Shown: piece after piece, positions 60,689 through 64,000 of the stretch
Position numbering within the stretch: the stretch's first letter is position 1
How the letters are laid out: every line of letters starts with the position of its first letter
NCBI GenBank assembly: GCA_040752025.1
Contig: JBFMFR010000021.1
Span: 36,245-100,244, forward strand
Length of the DNA stretch: 64,000 nt
Direction of reading: 5' to 3'
From: JBFMFR01 sp040752025
GTDB taxonomy: Bacteria; Chloroflexota; Anaerolineae; Anaerolineales; UBA4823
Position numbers and translations under genes: made by a program
Notes under the pieces: model-generated
Seen by the model: the letters and a program-made list of their open reading frames with translations, nothing else
Databases searched by the model: none
Told to the model about the DNA's origin: nothing

Positions 60689-62082
60689 GCGCCGAGGCTG
60701 GCGCACCGGCTGATAGACCCAGCAGCCCGGCGCAGGACCAGCCCCTGACCGGCATGCGTGCCTTCCTGATCGTCTGGCTTGGCCAGGTGGTCTCCTTGTT
60801 GGGCACCAGCATGTCGGCCTTTGGTTTAACCATCTGGGCCTACCAGCGCACCGGCTCGGCCACCGCCCTGTCGCTGGTGATCTTCTTCTACACCATCCCC
60901 CTGCTGGCCATCAGCCCTCTTGCCGGGGCGCTGGTCGACCGTTTCAGCCGTAAATGGATCATGATCGCCAGCGACCTGGCCTCCGGTCTCTCCACCCTGG
61001 TCGTCCTGGCTCTGCACGGCGCCGGCCGCCTGGAAATCTGGCACCTCTACCTGATCGGGGCTATTTCCGGGGCCTTCCAGGCTTTCCAATGGCCGGCTTT
61101 CACCGCCGCCATCACCACCATGCTCCCCAAGGCCCACTACGGGCGGGCCAACGGCCTGCTCTCCCTGGCAGAGAACGGCTCGGGCGTCTTCGCCCCCCTG
61201 CTGGCCGGGGCGCTGCTGGGCCTGATCGGCCTGGGCGGCATCCTGTGGATCGACGTAGCCACCTTCCTGTTCGCCGTGGGCGCCTTGCTGCTCGTGCGCA
61301 TCCCCCCGCCGCTCCGCACCGACGCCGGGGCGCAAGGCCAGGGCAGCCTGTGGAGTGAATCGCTCTTCGGCTTTGGCTACATCTGGCAGCGCCCCTCCCT
61401 GGTGGGCGTGCAGTTGATCTTCATGGCTGCCAATTTCATCGACGGCCTCGCCTTCACCCTCACCGCCCCGCTGATCCTGGCCCGCACCGCCAGCGACGAG
61501 CTCGTCTACGCCTCGGTCAGCTCGGCCGGCGCGGCCGGCGGCCTGCTGGGCGGCCTGCTGATGAGCGCCTGGGGCGGTCCCCGGCGCCTGATCCACGGCA
61601 TCCTGGGCGGCTGGGCGCTGGCCGGCCTGCTGGGCACCGCCCTGATGGGCCTGGGGCGCGCCCTGCCCCTCTGGGCTGTGGCCAGCTTCCTCGGGGCGCT
61701 GATGACCCCCATCATCAACGCCTGTTACCAGGCCCTGTGGCAGGCCAAGGTCGCCCCCGACGTGCAGGGGCGCGTCTTCGCCGTCAAGCGCCTCACCGCC
61801 TGGTCCACCATCCCGTTGGCCATGCTCGTCGCCGGCCCGCTGGCAGACCGGGTGATGGAACCCGCCATGCAAAGCGGCGGCCGGCTGGCCGTCCTTTTTC
61901 ACCCGCTGGTCGGCCAGGGCCCCGGTTCCGGCATCGCCCTGATTTTCATCCTCGCCGGCCTGGGCACCACCGCCATCGCCCTGGCCGGTTATGCCTGGCA
62001 GCGCGTGCGCGCCGCCGATCTGCTCCTGCCGGACCACGGCCAGGAACAGCCACCGACCGACCGTATCGCAATCGGTTTTTAG
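60685..62082 (+). CDS. MFS transporter (exporter, MFS_3-like)
   Basis: The ATG overlaps the previous stop (ATGA). The 465-residue protein has twelve predicted membrane helices. The conserved loop 2-3 motif is seen as GALVDRFSRKWIMIASDL, and the protein resembles the enterobactin-exporter-like MFS_3 group (SLAENGSGVFAPLLAGALLGLIG, QALWQAKVAPDVQGRVFAVKRL). It probably exports a drug-like or envelope-stressing compound. Its place at the end of the SHOCT operon supports a stress or resistance role. The substrate is unknown. Confidence 0.9.
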   Translation: MSAEAGAPADRPSSPAQDQPLTGMRAFLIVWLGQVVSLLGTSMSAFGLTIWAYQRTGSATALSLVIFFYTIPLLAISPLAGALVDRFSRKWIMIASDLASGLSTLVVLALHGAGRLEIWHLYLIGAISGAFQAFQWPAFTAAITTMLPKAHYGRANGLLSLAENGSGVFAPLLAGALLGLIGLGGILWIDVATFLFAVGALLLVRIPPPLRTDAGAQGQGSLWSESLFGFGYIWQRPSLVGVQLIFMAANFIDGLAFTLTAPLILARTASDELVYASVSSAGAAGGLLGGLLMSAWGGPRRLIHGILGGWALAGLLGTALMGLGRALPLWAVASFLGALMTPIINACYQALWQAKVAPDVQGRVFAVKRLTAWSTIPLAMLVAGPLADRVMEPAMQSGGRLAVLFHPLVGQGPGSGIALIFILAGLGTTAIALAGYAWQRVRAADLLLPDHGQEQPPTDRIAIGF

Positions 62083-62392
62083 GTGCAGATCAACGCAGCC
62101 GAGTTCCGTGGCCAACCTGGCTTGGCGGGTACGCACCCGCGGCTACCAGGCCTGCAGCCTGCAAGGCGGCATCCTGGCCCAAAAATCGCCCGGCTACTCT
62201 TTGATCCAACCAGATTAGCCGGGCGGCGATCTCCAGCGCATCTGCCGTTTCCCTGACTGAACCTGGTTCTTGTCAGAATCGCACTCTTACACATGGACTG
62301 AGGTAAAATATTGGCTGTACAGTTTGGGTATTGTGCACATTCATTCCGGACAATGTTATCCCAACTTTCAGCGTTACCGCAAAACAATCGAG
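62083..62392. other. Gap with base-composition change; start of an AT-rich island
   Basis: No supported gene. GCCCGGCTA (62188-62196) can pair with TAGCCGGGC (62216-62224), a 9-bp stem with a 19-nt loop that may end the MFS transcript, though no T tract follows. From about 62270 the sequence becomes AT-rich and stays so to the window end, which suggests acquired DNA beyond this point. Confidence 0.55.
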
Positions 62393-63154
62393 ATGAACAG
62401 CGATCGCCTGAATTATGATAATATTGCTGATATTTATGACCGGACGCGGGCTCTCTCCAAAGCTCAAGAAGCCCTCTGGCTAGATATCTTTGAAAACCAC
62501 CTCGGCATCAAGAAAGATTCGCGCGTTTTGGATGTTGGTTGTGGAACAGGGCGTTTCTCCATATCGATTACAAACCGGTTTCAGTGCACAGTGATAGGGA
62601 TTGATCCCTCATTATCGATGCTGGTCAAAGCTAAGACAAAGTATACACCAGGAACCGATTGGTCAGGTGGCATAGGCGAAGCCATACCTTTTTCGGCGGG
62701 TGTTTTTGAAGCTTGTCTCGCATCTCAAGTAATTCACCACTTTCAAAACAAACCCCAAGCTTTTGCGGAGATATATAGGGTGCTAAGACCAGGAGGTAGA
62801 GTCGGCATCCGCATTTCATCGCACGAACAATTGCAAACAATCATAGATTATCGTTTCTTCCCTTCAGCCTATAAAATAGAGTGTGATCGCCTGCCCGATG
62901 TTCCGGTCATAAAAGATATGCTCTTCTCCGCTGGCTTTGATAGAATCGAAGAACATGTTATTCGCCAATTACTTTTCGAAAACGCTGATGAGCATCTGCA
63001 GAGGCTTCGAGATAAGTATGCCTCTATACTCTCATTGATCTCGGAAGAAGAATACTGTCGAGGACTGCAATCAGCTAAAAATTACTTTCGCGAATATGAG
63101 CTTACTGATGACGAAAAATATGCCAAGATCACTTTCATTGTAGGTTGTAAATAG
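62393..63154 (+). CDS. Class I SAM-dependent methyltransferase in AT-rich island
   Basis: Start at 62393 (MNSDRLNYDNIADIYDRTR) is preferred, since the conserved methyltransferase region begins there; an earlier start has no support. The 253-residue protein has motif I RVLDVGCGTGRFSISITN (~41-58), the acidic residue in VIGIDPSLSMLVKA and AEIYRVLRPGGRVGIRIS. The family is Methyltransf_11/UbiE-like. Codon use is AT-rich compared with the rest of the window, which points to horizontal transfer. The substrate is unknown. No ribosome-binding site is obvious. Confidence 0.87.
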   Translation: MNSDRLNYDNIADIYDRTRALSKAQEALWLDIFENHLGIKKDSRVLDVGCGTGRFSISITNRFQCTVIGIDPSLSMLVKAKTKYTPGTDWSGGIGEAIPFSAGVFEACLASQVIHHFQNKPQAFAEIYRVLRPGGRVGIRISSHEQLQTIIDYRFFPSAYKIECDRLPDVPVIKDMLFSAGFDRIEEHVIRQLLFENADEHLQRLRDKYASILSLISEEEYCRGLQSAKNYFREYELTDDEKYAKITFIVGCK

Positions 63155-63236
63155 GCACTCATAAATCACAATCCATGATTAGTTCATATTACTCCGTGTA
63201 AGAACAAATAGCAAAGCTTTGCTAGAGGAATTACAT

Positions 63237-63888
63237 ATGGATCCTGTAGTAGTTCTAGGAATTACCGCCAGTGTTGTTACGATACTTGCTTTCTTATATA
63301 TGCTTTTCTTTGGCCAACGTGGATTAGTTGACTGGCTAGAACGCCGGCAACAGAATAAAACATCAACGCTGCCCAGCATCATTGGGGACAGTTCACCATT
63401 ACCACAACCGAATAATACTGATCAACATATTGAGATACCTTTAGTATCTCAACCTCAAGTGCAAGCGCCAGGCGTTCTACATAATCTATCAAGTCCTTCG
63501 CCAAAATCGGCCCCCACAATAGTGAAACCCCCGGAGGCAAGTATTATGGATAAAGCTACTCAGGAATTTATTCGACATATTGCTGCAGATATCGAAGCAA
63601 AGCGATGTATATTCCTGATTGGCGCAGGCATATCGATAGAGGCTGGGTTGCCGAATGGCTCAGATATTGCCGAGATGTTGGCGAAAAAAGCAAAATGGGA
63701 ATATGCTAACGAACCCTTGAAACAGATTGCTCAAAAATACACATCGATCATTGGACCTGTCAAACCGATCATCCATGATTATCTCGTAGAACAATTGACT
63801 TTGGAACCGACGGGGGCTCATTACGCTCTTGCTTGCCTTGCAGACAAATTAGACATCATTCTGACTACCAATTGGGAGTATCTACTCA
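63237..63888 (+). pseudogene. Membrane-anchored SIR2-domain gene, interrupted by an insertion sequence
   Basis: GAGGA gives a start at ATG 63237. A single membrane helix (VVVLGITASVVTILAFLYMLFF) and a ~75-residue P/S/T/Q linker lead to a SIR2-like domain: RCIFLIGAGISIEAGLPNGS, with the NAD-binding GAGIS motif, then DIILTTNWEYLLTG, the TTN motif. Similarity stops there. From about 63886 the DNA is the end of a minus-strand transposase gene, and the frame runs only into transposon sequence to a stop at 63980. SIR2-like NADases are common in antiphage systems, so this was probably a defence protein, now broken. Confidence 0.75.
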
Positions 63889-64000
63889 CAGGGTATCAGG
63901 GAGTGGTAGAGCAGGCTTGCCGATCAGGGATTGAAGGGCGTCAAAGGCGTTGCTGCCTTTCAAAGCGGCAGTATCGATGACCGAAGCCAAGGCAGCATAA
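63886..64000 (-). mobile_element. 3' end of an IS transposase gene (runs off window)
   Basis: On the minus strand an open frame from the window edge reads YAALASVIDTAALKGSNAFDALQ and ends GKPALPLPDTL with TGA at 63888-63886. This helical, Ala-rich end followed by a short tail resembles C-termini of IS66-like transposases, but the family is uncertain from 37 residues. It lies against the broken SIR2 gene, so the element probably inserted into it. The rest of the element is outside the window. Confidence 0.6.

Overview
The window looks like chromosomal DNA of a member of the Chloroflexota, probably the class Anaerolineae. This is inferred from gene content, not from a marker gene: giant BTAD/AAA/TPR regulators, secreted FG-GAP proteins, secreted proteins ending in a short Y-[IL]-P-L-V-x-K tail, a Bacillus-type LexA box, T-box control of pheST and DUF2089/SHOCT-like genes. 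The body of the window appears GC-rich. The right end (after about 62.27 kb) and the 25.5-27.2 kb patch are visibly richer in A+T and carry transposon debris.

Layout. 0-13.7 kb: two tandem copies of one cassette (BTAD-AAA-TPR regulator, then a hairpin, then an 73-84 aa protein, then a ~1275 aa secreted FG-GAP double propeller); the first regulator is cut by the left edge. 13.8-16.3 kb: secreted lysyl-endopeptidase-like protease (minus). 16.4-20.4 kb: promoter, T-box leader and pheS-pheT. 20.5-25.5 kb: a small membrane protein, then minus-strand metabolism genes (homocysteine methyltransferase/MTHFR fusion, methyltransferase, histidine phosphatase, membrane-anchored protein, cysteine hydrolase). 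25.5-31.9 kb: accessory region with a decayed IS1182 transposase joined to a second transposase fragment, tRNA-Gly, a CAU tRNA interrupted by a subgroup IC3 group I intron that carries an HNH endonuclease gene on the opposite strand, a HigA antitoxin remnant, a phosphate-binding-like lipoprotein frameshifted in a 7-T tract, and a secreted protein of four 324-bp repeats.

32-46 kb: ABC transporter pair (minus), lexA with its SOS box, a hexapeptide acyltransferase/glycosyltransferase/FkbM methyltransferase cluster, ferredoxin, cupin, HAD hydrolase, a large TPR protein, an amidase, the PmbA/TldD peptidase pair and an alpha/beta hydrolase. 46.6-52.7 kb: a TIGR04076 protein and a minus-strand operon (GT39 glycosyltransferase, GtrA, DUF5666 protein, response regulator, histidine kinase) headed by two 11-bp direct repeats that look like the binding site of its own regulator. 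53-57.8 kb: three tandem secreted LysM/M23 peptidase paralogs. 57.8-62.1 kb: an apparent stress operon behind a perfect sigma70-type promoter and an 18-bp palindrome: DUF2089 regulator, DUF4097 protein, two short SHOCT-like proteins and an MFS exporter; the first four share one ~28-residue helical module. 62.3-64 kb: AT-rich island with a methyltransferase and a membrane-anchored SIR2 gene interrupted by an insertion sequence.

Best candidates for something not well described: the duplicated regulator/hairpin/small-protein/propeller cassette, the CAU-tRNA intron with an antisense homing endonuclease, and the SHOCT-module operon. All assignments were made by reading the sequence; no database search was run.
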